Of a DNA stretch of 64,000 nucleotides, positions 63,731 through 64,000 are shown piece by piece; position 1 is the first letter of the stretch, and the number at the start of each line of letters is the position of its first letter. The DNA is from Breviolum minutum Mf 1.05b.01. Its lineage: Eukaryota; Sar; Dinophyceae; Suessiales; Symbiodiniaceae. Both the position numbers and the translations under genes were made by a program. The DNA is taken from contig DF240477.1 in NCBI GenBank assembly GCA_000507305.1, forward strand, positions 52,871-116,870, in the 5' to 3' direction. Under the pieces are notes generated by a model, which was given only the letters and a program-made list of their open reading frames with translations, searched no databases and was not told where the DNA came from.

Positions 63731-64000
63731 AGTACAGCATAGTGAGCCATGTAAGCTCTATTAGGCTCTATTAAGGCCAAAGAGGTTGGGGGAAGTTCTA
63801 ATGGGGTAGCTAGGATTATTGTGACATGACTGAAAGGCTCGCCCGGCTTCACTCCCAAACCAAATTGCGGCATCTGCGGCATCTGTGCTTATATCTATGT
63901 ATTTCAAGCCCGCCCTGACCCCCCCCCCCCCGGTGGGCAAAATATTGCATCAAAATACCTTAGCAAAAAGCAATGGATTCCCACTGTATGCCCAAAAGGG

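Noticed and set aside
45000-64000. Retrotransposon carrying the methyltransferase
   Set aside because: No reverse transcriptase, RNase H or integrase motifs could be read, and the coding sequence is interrupted by many introns; a host gene fits better.

Overview
The window looks like nuclear DNA from a dinoflagellate, most likely a Symbiodiniaceae-type alga. This is inferred from architecture, not from a marker gene. Almost all convincing coding segments lie on the minus strand. They are short exons separated by many introns, with some GC or GA 5' splice sites besides GT. Triplet microsatellites are large, and the 45-63 kb introns carry related repeat elements. No trans-spliced leader, tRNA, rRNA, bacterial operon or CRISPR array was found. 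One N (41610) and three probable one-base homopolymer errors suggest draft assembly. Exons were called by hand from reading frame, splice sites and phase agreement; there is no transcript support.

Region 1 (about 0.1-35 kb, minus strand): scattered exons of 45-480 bp in long introns. The clearest set encodes ankyrin repeats (24.8, 23.0 and 21.6 kb). Others encode coiled-coil or unrecognised segments. Stop-containing, possibly terminal exons end at 11758 and 4333, so there are probably two or more genes. A GTCA-type satellite lies at 3.4-4.0 kb, compound triplet repeats at 11.5, 16.2 and 33.4 kb, and a pyrimidine/purine mirrored block at 15.2-15.8 kb.

Region 2 (about 35-44 kb): mostly repeats. 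It holds a 315-bp AGT-based triplet array inside a dispersed element, a second copy of the 3-kb satellite block with about 95-bp subrepeats, TCAA/TCAAA arrays and a 53-bp minisatellite. I see no reliable gene here.

Region 3 (about 44.6-63.5 kb, minus strand): a dense series of more than 30 exons with short introns. Upstream exons lead into a C5-cytosine-methyltransferase-like protein. Its motif I-like segment is in one exon, the GDV, PC and ENV motifs in the next, motif VIII in the next, and motifs IX/X with the target-recognition region in a fourth. A basic Ala/Pro/Lys-rich segment follows. Downstream exons on the same strand encode an acidic-tailed protein, an ASCH (PUA-like) domain, a duplicated 58-bp exon, and large unrecognised exons of 473 and 315 codons. 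The splice phases agree across many consecutive exons. This is either one very long gene or two adjacent genes, with a possible start at 55663.

The most interesting feature is the intron content of region 3. Nearly every intron contains AATAAGG/TTACTAAGG-like motifs, and many carry inverted ends resembling CATGGGAATCTAAGG...CCCCGCAAAA. These abut splice sites, and two 3' splice sites have short flanking duplications. This is what an introner (intron-generating transposable element) family would look like.
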